Part shown: piece after piece, positions 49,408 to 62,790 of the stretch
Layout: every line of letters begins with the position of its first letter
Position numbering within the stretch: position 1 is the first letter of the stretch
Source of the DNA: Nemania diffusa
Lineage: Eukaryota > Ascomycota > Sordariomycetes > Xylariales > Xylariaceae
DNA: 64,000 bases
Direction of reading: 5' to 3'
NCBI GenBank assembly: GCA_038501195.1
Contig: JBBPUQ010000007.1
Location: forward strand, 1,155,501 to 1,219,500
Notes under the pieces: generated by a model
Database searches by the model: none
Told to the model about the DNA's origin: nothing
What the model saw: the letters and a program-made list of their open reading frames with translations, nothing else
Position numbers and translations under genes: made by a program

Positions 49408-52400
49408 GAGGGGGTCGGGTTCAGGGACGAACCCTTGTCGACCCGGCGGGGGTAGTTACGGTCCGCAGACAACCGTAGCTATATAGACCCATATAGGTCG
49501 CCAAGCCACAACCTTGGTGATTTAACATTCCTTTTGGGAAGGTTGACCCTGCAGTATGGGTCGCAGACGCACCAACCGTTACAAAATATATTAATTAAAA
49601 TTTTTTAAAAATATATAAAAAAAATTTTAAAAATTAAATATAATACTAGTTTAATTAAACTAATTATATATTATATTATAACTTAGTTAATATTTTAAAA
49701 GTAAAAAAAATTGTTTTTATAGCAATAAAAAATTATATAAATAAAAAAAAAACAATATAATTTATTAAAATTTTATAAAATTACTATATTTTATAATAAC
49801 TTAAATATTTAAAAAAACTATTAATTTTATAAATATAGTTTAAAACTTTTATATAATTATTTTTTATAAAAATTAAAACATTAATAATATATACTTTTAA
49901 AACAGCAATTATTTTTTTTATTATTTATTTAATATTTTTTATTAAATAACTTTTAGTTTAATTAAAAAACATATAAACAAAAAAAGTTCTATAAAATATT
50001 TATTTTTAAGTTTTATAATTAATTATATAATTTATTATTAAAAAATAGCTATATAAACTATATAAATTATTAATTTTTTAAATAAATTATTAATTTAACT
50101 TTTTATTTGTTTATAAATATTTTATTTGTTATATTTTTTTAATTATTTTTATTTTATATTTAAACTATTATATAACTTTAAATTTAATACTTTTAAATAT
50201 TTATTTAGATTTATTATTTACAAAAATTATATAAAACAAGATTATTTTATTAAAAAAATATATAATATTTTAAAAAATTTAAAAAAAAAAACATAACTAC
50301 TTTAACAAATTATATAACTTTTTATATAATAAAGCTAAATTATTTATTAATATTTACAAACAATTAAATATTTCAAACAATTAATATTATATAATATTTT
50401 TTTATATTTTAAAAAGTTATATAAAAAACTTTTTTATATATAATATTAAATTAAATAAAATTTAATATAAAATATATTATATAATAAATATATATTTTAA
50501 TATAAATATAAACTATAGTTAATATTAAACTAATTAAACTATTACTACTTTTACATAAATAAAATAAAAAAACTTTAAAAAAACTTTGTATAAAATATTA
50601 AAATTAATAATTAATAAACTATTAAAAACTTAACAAATTTTAAATATTAATTACTAAAACAAAGTTTAATTAAATATAACTATTATATAAATATATTATA
50701 AAATATTTAAATTAATAACAGTTTTAATATTTTAAAAAATCGACTTATAAAATGTTTTTTATAAACTTTTATATATATTTTTATATTTTAAACAACAATT
50801 AAACAACTGTTTTATAAAATATTTATTTAATAAATAAAAAATACAATTTTAATTATATAAAAAACTAAAAATTTAACAAATGTTAAAAAAGTTTATAAAT
50901 TAAATATAATTAAAATAATTATATAAAAAAAAAGTTGTTAATTTATTAATTATATTTTATAAAAATACTTTTGTATTAAAAACTAATATTTTAATTTATA
51001 TAAAATAATTTATAACAAATTATTTATTTTAAACAAGTTTTTTTAATATTTAATAATAACTAAAAGTTATTTAAATTTAAATGAAAAAAAATCCAATAGT
51101 AATATTAAATCTGCTAAAAAAGCAAAATAATTTTTAATAAATAATATTTACTTTTATTATATAATTAGCAAAAATATTTAGTTATATAATAAAACTATAT
51201 TAGTTAACTAGTTTATTTTTAGTTTTTAATATTATATAAAGTATTAAAAAAAACTATAAAATATAAAAACTTTTAATTATTTTATAATAAAAAAAATACA
51301 ATTAAAAACTTATTTAAAGCTAAACTTTTATATAAAAATAAACTAAAACTTTAAAAATATATAAATTAAATTTAATATAAATAATATTATTATATTTATA
51401 AATACTATATAAATAAAAAATATACTAAATATTACTATATATTATATTTTAAATATTTTAACTTTATTTTTATTTTTATTAAAAAATGCTAATAAAGTAA
51501 ATATATATTTTAATAATATTAAAAATATTATTATATAAAAAATTAAAAATATAATTTTTATTGTTTATAAATAAAAATATTTATTTTTTAATATTAATTT
51601 ATATAAAGCTAATATATATTTTATTAAAACTAAACTATATTAGTTATATTATTAATTTAAATATTTTTATATAAAAAAACTATATAAAATATTAATTTAA
51701 ATTAATTATAATATTAATTAATTTATTTTAAAAAAAATCTAAAAGTTTTATTATTATTATTAATTATATAATTAAACTTTAAAACAGTTTAAGTTTATAA
51801 TTAAAAATAATTATAACTTTAATTATAAAGTAATAATTAATATTATATAAATAAACAATAAATAAATATTATATATAATTAATATAGCAATATTGTTTTA
51901 AATTATAACATTTTTTTATATAATAAATATAAAAAATATATAAAAAGTATTTTATAAATATTAAATTAATATATATTAAAACTTTTTCAATTATATTATA
52001 TATAACTTAAATATAAATTTTTTGTTTAAGAAATTTCAAAATTAAGCTAAAATTATAAATATTATATATTAAAAAATATTTATAAAAGCTTATTAAACTA
52101 TTAACAAAATCAAATATATATATAAATTTTTTTGTTATATATATAATATTTTAAAAAATAAAATAAATTATTATATAAAAAATAAAAAATTTTTATAAAT
52201 AATAATAAAAGTTTTAAATAATATTATAAAACTTAATAATTTTATATTAATATTATTTATTTTTAGTATTTATTTATAAATTAACTAAAATTTTTTTTTA
52301 TTTTTTAATATTATATAAAAAATAAAAACTATTAAAAAAGTTATAAAAATGTTTTAAAAAAAATAAATTAAAATTAAAATTAACTGTATAATTAATTAAT

Positions 52401-54396
52401 AAAATAATTTTGTTTTATATAAAATATTTATATTACTACTAAAAAGTAAAATATTTATATAATAAAAAAAACAAAACTAAAATAAACTATATAAAATATA
52501 AACTGTTAAAAAGTTTAATGTTATTATTAATACAATTAATAAATTTATAAAATTTTAATATATATAAATTAAACTTTATTATTATATAATAAAAAATAAA
52601 AAATAAAACAACGAAAATAATATATTATTTGCTTTAATAAATATTATATAAAAAAAAAAAAAACAATTTAAAAAATCAATGTAGTTTTTAACTTTTTTTA
52701 TATAACTAAATTTTATATTTTTTAATTAAAAAAAAAAATAAACTATAAATTAGCTATTACGTTATAAATAAATAATATTATTAATATATTTAAACTTTTT
52801 TTTAAAAAGTTTAATATAATAAAAATTAACAAACTATTTATATAAAAAGTATTTAAATTTATAAAATATAACTTTAATAAATACTATAGCATTTGAATTT
52901 TTAAATCAAAATTTATATAAAAAGTTAAAAAAAAAAACTATTTAATTATATAAAAAGTTTTAACTAGTTATATAAAAATATAATAATTTAAAAAAAAATA
53001 CTATATTTATATAATTACTAACAATTTAATAAATAAATTAACAATTAATTTTAATTTTTAAATTTATTTTAATTTAAAACTATAATATAATATATAAACT
53101 ATAAAATATTATATAAATATATATATAATTAATTAATAAACTTGTATAAAAAATCTATATATATTTATTTGTTAAACTTAAAAATAAATATTTTAAAAAA
53201 ACTATATTATAAATTATATAACTATTATATAAATTAACTAAATTAAACTTATATTAATTTAAAACATATTATAAATATTACTATTAAAAATTTAAAATAA
53301 TTATTTTTTTATATAACTTTTATTTATTAGTTATTAATAGCAGTTTTAAAAAATTTAATATTATTAAACTATAAATAAACAATATTTTTAATTTTATAAC
53401 TTTAAAGTTTTTAGCTAAAAAAAAAGCTAAATTTTATATAGTAAAATTTAAAACTAAATTTAAATAAATTTTAAACAAAAACAATTTAATTAAATTTAAT
53501 AATATTTAAGTTATATTTATAAATAAATATATTATATTAATTCAAAAAAATTAAATTATATAATTAATTAAAATTAACTTTTATATAAAAAACTTTATAT
53601 AGCAATATATTTTTTAATATATTTGAAATATATATATAAATAATATTTGCTAATTAAAAACTTTATATAATTTATTTATTGCTGTTTAAATTATTAACTT
53701 TTAAAAAGTTAATATAATTATTTTAAACAAATAAATTAAATAACAAATTAATAACTATAACTATAAATTAATGTTTATATTTTTTAATTTATATTATATA
53801 AAGCTTTTTATTTTTATAAATAGTTTATTTGTAAATAATATAAATATAATATTATAAATTAGATTTTTAATTATATTAGCTATAAAAACTTATATAAAAA
53901 ATAATATTAACTTAAAATTTAAAATTTTTAGCAATATTATTTATTAAAATCTAAACAAATATAAATAAATAATTAAAAATATATTAATTAATAAACTATA
54001 TAAAATAATTAATAGATTTAATAATATAATTACTTTTTATATAATTTTTTAAAAAATTTTAAAAATATTAAATATATTATAAGTTTTAGCAATTTTATAC
54101 TTTAATTTAAAGTTGCTATATAATTATTTAATTAAACTTAATATAATATAAAAAAAATAACTTATAATTAATATTATATTATTATAAAAGTTATATAAAA
54201 AAAAATATTTTTAAAATATATTAAATTAACAAAAAAAATAACTTAGCTAATATATTAATAAAAAAAATATTAAACTAAGTATTAAAAATATTAGTTTTAA
54301 CTAATAAGTTATATATATAAATAAAAATATATATAAAAAAAGATTAAAAAATATATATATATAAAAAAAACTATAATTAAAAAGAAATTTTATAAC

Positions 54397-54661
54397 TGTT
54401 AAAATAGCAGTATTAGTTACAATTAATATATATTTAAATTTTTTTTATATAATTTATTATTTATTTATTAAATAGTTAATTATACTTTGTTATATATAAT
54501 ATTAATAAGCTATTAATAAATTTATACAACTTATATATATATGTTATATATATAAAAATTCTTTTTTAAAAATAAAAATAACAATAATATTATATAATTA
54601 TAATATTATATTCTATTTTAGCTCTGCTATATATAATTAATTATATAAAACTAAATTAACA
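54397..54661. repeat. Right LTR of element C
   Basis: 265 bp with intact TG...CA ends, followed directly by the AAATA target duplication. Confidence 0.87.
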
Positions 54662-55512
54662 AAATAAATTATTTTATTATATAAAAATAATATAATTTTA
54701 ATTTAAAAAAACTAAAATAATTAATTAACTTTAATTAATTATTATATAAAAAAAACTAGTTAAAAATATATTTTATAATATATATAAAAAATATATATTA
54801 ATAATATATATTTATTAAAAATAATATATAATTTATTAATAATTATATAAATAATTAATTTTTAATTAAATAATATTAAAAATTTAAATTAAAAAATTTA
54901 ATAATAAATAAATAATTTTAATTATAAATTAATTTTTATATTATTAAATTTAAATTATATAAATTTATTAATAAATTATTTATAAATAATATAAATATAA
55001 TTTTATAATTTAAATTTATTATTATATTAATAATAAAATAATATATAAAAAACAATTTAAGTTTTAAAATTATTAATAATATTATATATTAAAATTTAAA
55101 TAAATATAAAAAAGTTATTTATAATATATTTATAAATAAATTATATAATATAGTTAATAATTTTAATAATATAATTATTTTATATATAATAATTTAATAA
55201 ATTTTAATTATATTAAAAATTATTTTAATTTTAATAGTTTTATATTTAAATTTAAAATTTTTATATAACTATTTAATTAAGTTTAAAATAATATAAAAAA
55301 AACAGTTTATAATTAATATTATATTATTTTATAAATTATATAAAAAAAAAAAAATTTTTAAAATATAATAAATAAATAATATTAATAATTTTATTAATAT
55401 ATTTATAAAATAAAAATTAAATTAAATATTTAAAACTTTAATATTTATTAATAAATTTATTATATAAATTAAAACATTAATAAATAAAATAAAAATAAAT
55501 ATATAATAAAAA

Positions 55513-55912
55513 AATAACTATTATATAAAAACTGTTTTTTTTTTATATAAAAAAATATATATTTAAAACATTATAAAAGATTTATTTTTAATAAACAAGT
55601 TTTAATAATATAATAATAATATATATAACTTTTTTTATATATTTTAAATTTAATTTTTAACTAAAGTATATATTTAAAATAAATTATTATAAATAATATA
55701 TTTTAAATATAGTTTTTTTTTATATAATATTTTATTTTTATATAATATTAAATAACTTTTATATAAAAGCTGTTTTTTTTTTATATAAAAAAATATATAT
55801 TTAAATATTATAAAAAACTTATTTTTAATAAATAAGTTTTAATAATATAGCAATAATATATATAATATTTATTATATATTTTAAATTTAATTTTTAATTA
55901 AAATAAACAAAA
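55513..55912. repeat. Direct duplication, ~160-bp units at 238-bp spacing, inside element B
   Basis: A unit starting TAACT(A/T)TTATATAAAA at about 55515-55675 recurs at about 55753-55912, including the string TTTTTAATAAA(C/T)AAGTTTTAA. It could be a tandem duplication or the terminal repeats of another very small insertion; no clear target duplication is seen. Confidence 0.6.
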
Positions 55913-56020
55913 TTTAAAATTATTAATAAAAATTATTAATTTTAAACTTTATTAATTTTTTTTTTCTTTTTTTTTTTTTTGTTATATATATTTAAAAATA
56001 TTTATATATAATATATTTTT

Positions 56021-56240
56021 ATTTTATATTAATAGCTATATATATTTATTATATATTTCTATTTTATATTAATAGTTATATATATATATAATATATTTTT
56101 ATTTTATATTAATAATTATATATATATATAATATATTTTTATTATATATTAATAATTATATATATATATAATATATATTTATTATATATTAATTAATATA
56201 TATATATATATTATATTTTTATTTTAAATTAATTAATAAA
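56021..56240. repeat. 40-bp minisatellite in the AT block
   Basis: The word ATTTTATATT or a close variant recurs at 56021, 56061, 56101, 56141, 56181 and 56221, an exact 40-bp period over at least five to six copies. The unit ends in a TA-repeat run. It lies in the right part of element B. Confidence 0.85.
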
Positions 56241-56442
56241 TATATATATAATAAACTTTTATATTTAAAAAAAAATTAAAAAATATATATATATTTAATA
56301 ATTTATATATATTATATAATATTTTAATATATATATATATAAAAAATATTTATATAATATATATAAAAAAAACATTATTAAAAAAAACTAAAAAATTAAA
56401 TTTGTTATTTTTTAGCTACTATATAAAAAATAAAACAAAACT

Positions 56443-56478
<36 letters not shown>

Positions 56479-57029
56479 ACTATATTAAAAATAACAAATA
56501 TTATATAAACATTAAATATATATATTATATATATTTTTTTAAAAATTAAAAATTTAATAATATTTAATAAATAATATATTAATATAATATTAATAACTAT
56601 TTTAAAAGCTATTAATATAAAATAATATAATTAAATTTTAATTTTAAATTAAAATAGTTTAAAAGTATTTTTTTTAATATATAAGTTTTATTTAAATATT
56701 TATAAAAATATTTAAAACTAATATTTAAAAAAAAATATTAATAAAAAAAATAATATAAATAATGTTTTTTTAAATTTATTATATAATTAAATATATTAGT
56801 TAAAAATATATAAAAAAATTTATTTATATAAAAATAAATATATATTTATATAAAATAACTATATAAAAATTTAATAAGTTTAGCTTTTAATTACAAAGTT
56901 ATATATTTTTATTATATTATTATTTTTAATTTAAACAAAGTTTTAAAACTATAATATATTATTTAAAAAAATAAATATAAAGTAAAAATAAATAGCAGTT
57001 ATTATATTATTATTATTGCTATTATATAA

Positions 57030-57054
57030 TAAATATATATATATAAATAAATAA

Positions 57055-57099
<45 letters not shown>

Positions 57100-57162
57100 A
57101 TATATAAATAAATAAATAAACAAGTAAATAAATATATAAAAAAAAAAAAAAAAAAAAAAACA
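57030..57162. repeat. (TA)n / (AAAT)n microsatellite followed by an A run
   Basis: Alternating TA runs and AAAT repeats, ending in a run of more than 20 A at about 57139-57160, then ACAAAAATAAATAAAAA. Confidence 0.8.
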
Positions 57163-57610
57163 AAAATAAATAAAAATTAATTAAATATTTATATTTAAAA
57201 TTTTATACTATATAAGCTAATATTTTAATTAATATTATTTATTTTTTTTATATAATATTTAATACTTTTTTTTTTATATAATAATTATTTATTAAATAAA
57301 TAAATTAATAAATAATTATTAATTAATTAATTATATAAAGTTTATTAAATTAATTATTAATAATTTATTATAGATTTTATTATTATATAAAAAAGTTATT
57401 TTTAATAAATTAACTATAGCTAATAATTTAATAAATAATAATTTATTATTTTAATTAATTAAAAATATTATATAATATATAAATTAAATTAATATAACAA
57501 ATAATTAAATTATATTATTTATATATAATTATAAAATATATTGTTTTTTTATTTTTTATTTTTTTATTTTTATATAATATTTAATTATAACTAAAAAAAA
57601 AAAAAGCTAA

Positions 57611-57876
57611 TATTAAAATATTAATATTAATTATAATTATATATTATAGTTTATATAATATAATATTTATATTATAATTATATAAATAAATATATAATTA
57701 TATAAATAAATATTTATTTTATATATTAATAGAAATTTTATTTATAATAAAATCTTTAATTATATAAAAAAACTTTTTTTAAAATTAATTATTAATATAA
57801 ATATAATATAATTAGCTTTATATTTTATTTATATATAATTTATATATATTATTATATATATATAGTTTATTTAATA
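57611..57876. repeat. Right LTR of element B
   Basis: 266 bp, same length as the left copy, nearly devoid of C and G. Confidence 0.8.
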
Positions 57877-60800
57877 TATTTATAATTATATTATTAAAAA
57901 TATTAGTTTTAATTTTAATAAATAAATTATATTTATAATATTATAATATTAAATAAAATATAAAAGCTTTTTTTAATTATAAAAATATTTAATTATATTT
58001 ATTAATTTATAAAAAGTTATTTTTTTTTATTAATTATATTATAAAATTAATAATTTTATTATAATTATAAAAACTTTTTAATTTTTTATTATTTTTATTT
58101 TAATTAAATTTATTTAAATATTATTTATATTAATAATATATTTTAAAAATTTAATTTTTATAATATAAAATTTAAATTTTTTTAAATTTATTTAAAATTT
58201 AATAATATGTAATTATTAAAATATTATTTATATATATTTTTAATAATTTTTTAAATTAATTAAATAAATAAATATATTATTTATATATATATTAAAAAAA
58301 TTATTTAAATAATTAAATAATATATTATTAATATATTTTTAAAATATAATAAAGTTATTAATAAAATTAAATAAAAATATTTTATATTTAAAAAATTTAT
58401 AATAAATATAATAATTATTAAATTTTTTTATTTAAATTTTATATATATTTAATTAAATATTTATTTTATATTTAATTTAATAAATATATTAATTTTAAAA
58501 AGTTATAATAATATTTTTTTAATTAAAGATAAAAAATATTTGTTTTTTTTTTATTAATTTATTAAATTTTTAATAATTTATATAAAATTTAAACTTTTTT
58601 TTTAACTTTTTTATAAATAATATAAAAAAAATATAAATATATTATTAAATTTAATAAATTTTTTATATAAATTATTAATTAAATATTTATATATTATTTT
58701 TAATTTATTTAATAATATTTTATATAAAAAGTTATATTAAAAAATATTAAAAATTATATTTTTAATAAATTTTATTTTATAATTTATTTTAAATTAATAA
58801 AATAAAAAAATATTAAAGTTTATTTTATTAAATATATATAATAAATTATAATATTTTTTAAAAATTATGTATAAAATTTTTTTATTAAGTTTTTTTTTTT
58901 TTATTAAAAAAGCTTTTTTTTTATTATTAATAATTTTATTAATTTTATAAATAATTATAATTTATATTTTTTATACAAAATTATTATATAAAACTATTAT
59001 ATTAAAAATAATTATAATAATATTAATTATTTTTATTAAAAGTTTAATTTTATATTATTTTAATTTATTTTATTATATTTTATAAAAATTTAAACTATTA
59101 ATTTTTTAATATAAAATAATTTTTTTATTTTTTTTTTAAGTTTTTTTTTTTTTAATTTTATAAAAAAAATTAAACTATTATATAAATTATATTATATTTT
59201 AATTATATTTTTTTTTAATAAAATTAAATTATTTAATAATTAAAATATTAATTAAAAAAATAATTAAATAAAAATATTAGTTTATATTTTTAATAGTTAA
59301 AAAATATATTATATTTTTAAAACTAAAATTTTTTAATAATTATTTTATATATTTAAAAAAATATTATTATTAAAAATATACTTTTAAATTTTTTTTTTTA
59401 TATTTATAAAAATATTAATAAAGCAGTTTTAATATTTTATTTTTTTTTATTATTATATTTAAAAATTAATTAAAAATAAAATTAAATAATTATAAAAAAG
59501 TTTAATATTTTTATAATTTTTTTTATAAATAATATATTTATATTTATATATATATTTATTTTTATATTTTTAAAAAAGTTTTTAATAATTAATAAAAATT
59601 TATTATTATTTATAATATATATATATAATAAAATTTATTTTTTTAAATATTTATTTATTAAATTTAATTTATTATTTATATAATTTTTTTATAATATTTT
59701 TTTAAATAAAAGTTTAATTTATTTAAAATTATTTTTTTAATGTTTTATTTTTTTTAACTTTTTTTATAATATTTTTTAAAGCTTTTATTTTATTATAAAA
59801 ATTAATAAATATAGTTATAATATTTTATAAATATATTTTTTTTTTAATATTATTTAATAAGTAATTTTTTAAAATATATTTTTTTTATTAATAGTTAAAA
59901 AATTTATTTTTTTTAATTAATTTTAATAATTTAAAATTATTTAAAATATTATAATTTTAAATTATTAAAGTTTTAATATTATTATTATTAGTTTTAATAT
60001 TATTGTTTTTATTATTAATAATATTTTTTAAAAAGTTATTAATATTATTATAAATAATATATTAATTAAATTTATTTATATTATTAAAAAAAATTAATTA
60101 ATAAATTTTATATTTAATGTTATATTTTTTATTATTTATATATATTTAATAAATTAATTAAATATAAAGTTTAATATATTAATTAAAAAAATATTATTAT
60201 TTAAATAAATCAAAAAAATATTTAATAATTTATTAAATAATTTATTTTTAAAATATTTTTTCTTTACTTTTTTTTTAATGTAGTTTTTTTAATTAAATAA
60301 ATAAAGTTAATTTTAAAATTAAAAAAAATAACTAAAATATAATTATTAAAATTAAAAAATTTTTATTTTAATTTAAATTTTTTATTAATATTTATATTTT
60401 TATAGCTTTTTTTTAAATAGTTAAAAAATATTATAATAATAATTAATTAATTAAAATAACTTTTAATTAAATATAAAAGTAAATATTTAATAATTTTATT
60501 ATTAATATAAATTTTAATATTATTTATTTTTATAATATTATTAATAAATTAATTTTTATTAATAATTAATTAATTTTTTATAATATATAATTATATTTTA
60601 AATTTAATATTATTTTTATTTTTATTAATATAAAAAATAAATATAAATATTTTAATTAATTTATAAATTTTTTATTTATTTAAATAAATTTTAAAATATT
60701 ATTTTTATAAAAAAATAAATTAATAATATATTAATTAGTTTTATTTAATAGTTTTTAAATATAATTATATTTAATAATAGCTATTTTTAATTTTTAAAAT

Positions 60801-61385
60801 AAATAATTAATAATTTATTTAAAATAAAACATTAAAATATTTAATTAAATTAATAAAAATATTTTTATTAATTAATTTATTAAATTTAAACTAAGTTTTT
60901 TTTTTAATAAAATAATAAAAATAAAAAAAAAAGTAATTTTATTAAGTTTATATAATTTAATAATATATTTTTTTAAAAAATAATTAGTTTTTTAAAAAAA
61001 AGTTTTTTAATTTAAAATATAATATTTATATATAAAAAAAAATTTTATATTTAGTTTTAAAAACTTTTTATTAAAAAAATTAAAATAATTAATTTATTAT
61101 TATTTTTAGTTTTTATAATAACTAAAATATTATAACTAAGTGTTTTAAAATATATTTAAATATTAATTTTTATATAAAAAATTAAAAAAAATTACTTATT
61201 ATTTATAATTATAAATAGTTATAATTTATTAAAAATTAAATTAATTTATTTTTTAATTTATTATTTAAAAATAATATATTTTTTAAATATTAATATTATT
61301 GTAATAATTAATTATAGTTTAGTTTTTTTATAAAAAATATTTAAAAGTAGTTTTTATATTTTATAAATATAAATAATTTATAAAC

Positions 61386-61616
61386 TATTATATAAAGCTT
61401 ATAAAAAAAGCAAAGTTTTAAATAAATAAAGCTATATTATATAAAAAATCTATAAATAAAAAAAGAAAAAAAAAAGTTAGAAATTTTTTTATAAAAAAAT
61501 TACTTATATATATATATATAAAGCAGTTTAAAATAGCAATAAGTGGGGTTATTTATTTAGTTAAATAATAAAGCTATTTAATTTATTTAAATAATTAAGC
61601 TAATATTAACTAACCA
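61386..61616. repeat. Right LTR of element A
   Basis: 231 bp; retains sites such as GCAGTTTAAAATAGCAATAA and CTAACCA where the left copy has T or A, which helps reveal the original sequence of the family. Confidence 0.72.
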
Positions 61617-62790
61617 TAACTATAATTAAATAAATTAAAGCTTAAGTAAAATTCTTTTTTTTTATTATTATATTAAACTTTTTTATTAACTCGAATTTAT
61701 AATAAAAAAAAGCAGTTATATAGCAAGTTAAACTAAATATTTAAATATAATATATATATTATTATATAGTTGCAAAAAAGCTTTAGTTAATTAATAAATA
61801 TAAATAAATATAAATAAAATAAACTTTTTATTTAATAAATTAATTGCTTTAATAAAAGCTTAAATAATATAGTTATATATAAATTAAAACAAAATATAAT
61901 TAATAAATAAACTTTAAAATATAAATTAAAAACTAGTATTTTTTTTTATTAAATTTAATAGCTTAATTTAAAACAAAATATTTTTTACTATATTATAAAC
62001 TTTTTATTTAATATTAAAAATGTTTATTATTTTTATATAATTATATAAATTATATAATAAAAAAACACTTTAATTAACTATATAATATTTATATAAATTA
62101 TTAATTATAATAGCTTTAAATATATTATAAAAACTATATTAATTTAATTATAACTTATTTTTAATTTTTTATATAAAAATTGCTTTATAAATATAAAGCT
62201 ATAAAGCTATTAATATTAAAATGTTTATTTTATTAAATTTATTATTTATTTATTTCATATTACCTTTTTTATAAATATTTAATTTTAAAGCTTTATTTAG
62301 CTATTTTATTTTATAATTATATAATTATTATTATATTTATATTATAATATAGCTTTAATAATTAAAAAATATTTTTTATAAAACTTATAACATTTAAATA
62401 ATAAAAAATATACTATAAAAGCAAATTTATAATTATTAAAGTTTTTAATTTAAGCAGTTTATATTAATATATATAAAAGTTCTGCTATTTAATTAAAAGT
62501 ACTACTTGTTTAAACTTAATATACCTAAGCAGTATAGTGTTAAAACATAAACAGTACTTTAACAGCGCAAGAAATAACACAAAACTTACTAAAAAAAATA
62601 AACAAGCTAAAAGTTCGTAGAACAGTTAAAACATAGCTACTTTATAAAACTTTTTTGCAACAACTTTTAAACATATAAAACAAGCAGCTCAAGCTTTCGT
62701 AACAACTAACAGTAACTAAAAGCGTAAAGCTTTAAAAGATTTCAAAGTTTAAGCAAAATAGGGCAAGCTATCCAAAAAAGTCGATAATAC
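61617..62790. other. AT-rich flank right of the nested elements
   Basis: Very AT-rich with no frame, but G+C rises slowly to the right. From about 62500 to 62790 the + strand has many TAA/TAG codons between otherwise protein-like stretches (KFVEQLKHSYFIKLF; SFKRFQSLSKIGQAIQKS). It may be a RIP-mutated coding sequence whose Gln codons became stops, but the family cannot be named. Confidence 0.4.

Larger units (their letters stand above)
49028..49583. mobile_element. Miniature LTR element D (TRIM/SMART-like), GC-normal island
   Basis: 556 bp with 130-bp terminal direct repeats (49028-49157 and 49454-49583) and a perfect 5-bp target duplication, AAATA (49023-49027 and 49584-49588). The two repeats differ at about 12 positions, every one a C/T or G/A transition. 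The ~300-bp interior contains no protein gene. It has a GGTTCGAGCCC string (like a tRNA B box, 49179-49189), two tandem hairpin units at about 49347-49407, and a purine-rich GGCGGGGGT just before the right repeat, where a polypurine tract would lie. It sits inside element C. The open frame on the minus strand (49080-49472) crosses the repeats and is not a gene. Confidence 0.85.
48067..54661. mobile_element. LTR retrotransposon C (third level), RIP-destroyed
   Basis: LTRs at 48067-48331 and 54397-54661 are both exactly 265 bp. The right copy keeps the canonical TG...CA ends (TGTTAAAATAGCAG...AAATTAACA); the left has decayed to TA...CA. The flanking 5-bp target duplication AAATA is perfect (48062-48066 and 54662-54666). 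Removing element D and its duplication leaves about 6.0 kb. LTR differences are almost all transitions, with rare transversions. No open frame remains for gag or pol. Confidence 0.9.
43300..57876. mobile_element. LTR retrotransposon B (second level), RIP-destroyed
   Basis: LTRs at 43300-43565 and 57611-57876 are both 266 bp and start TATTAAAATATTA(G/A)TATTA. They end GTTTATTTAATA, where a TG...CA pair has decayed to TA...TA. Flanking 5-mers are CATTT (43295-43299) and TATTT (57877-57881), a target duplication with one C-to-T change. Removing element C and its duplication leaves about 8.0 kb. The LTR start and the sequence just inside the left LTR resemble those of C, so B and C are the same or sister families in the same orientation. 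Confidence 0.82.
40933..61616. mobile_element. LTR retrotransposon A (outermost of a nest), RIP-destroyed
   Basis: Direct repeats at 40933-41161 (229 bp) and 61386-61616 (231 bp) align along their whole length, starting TGTTATATAAAGCTTATAAA (left; TATTATAT... on the right) and ending near ATTAACTAACCA (right). Most differences are C/T or G/A. Subtracting element B and its 5-bp duplication leaves about 6.1 kb, a normal full-length LTR retrotransposon. A 5-bp target duplication of the form TAA(C/T)T or ATAA(C/T) is possible, but the low complexity leaves its register uncertain. No reading frame survives. Its LTRs differ from those of B and C, so it is a separate family. Confidence 0.75.

Noticed and set aside
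49080..49472. 130-codon minus-strand frame in the GC island at 49 kb
   Set aside because: It spans both terminal repeats of element D and has no protein homology; explained by the element.
56021..56240. CRISPR-like regular spacing
   Set aside because: Fungal nuclear DNA, no distinct spacers; it is a plain minisatellite.
40000..62500. Centromere call for the AT block
   Set aside because: Composition and nested retrotransposons would fit a centromere or pericentromere, but also any RIP isochore; there is no sequence marker to decide, and CENP-A ChIP would be needed.
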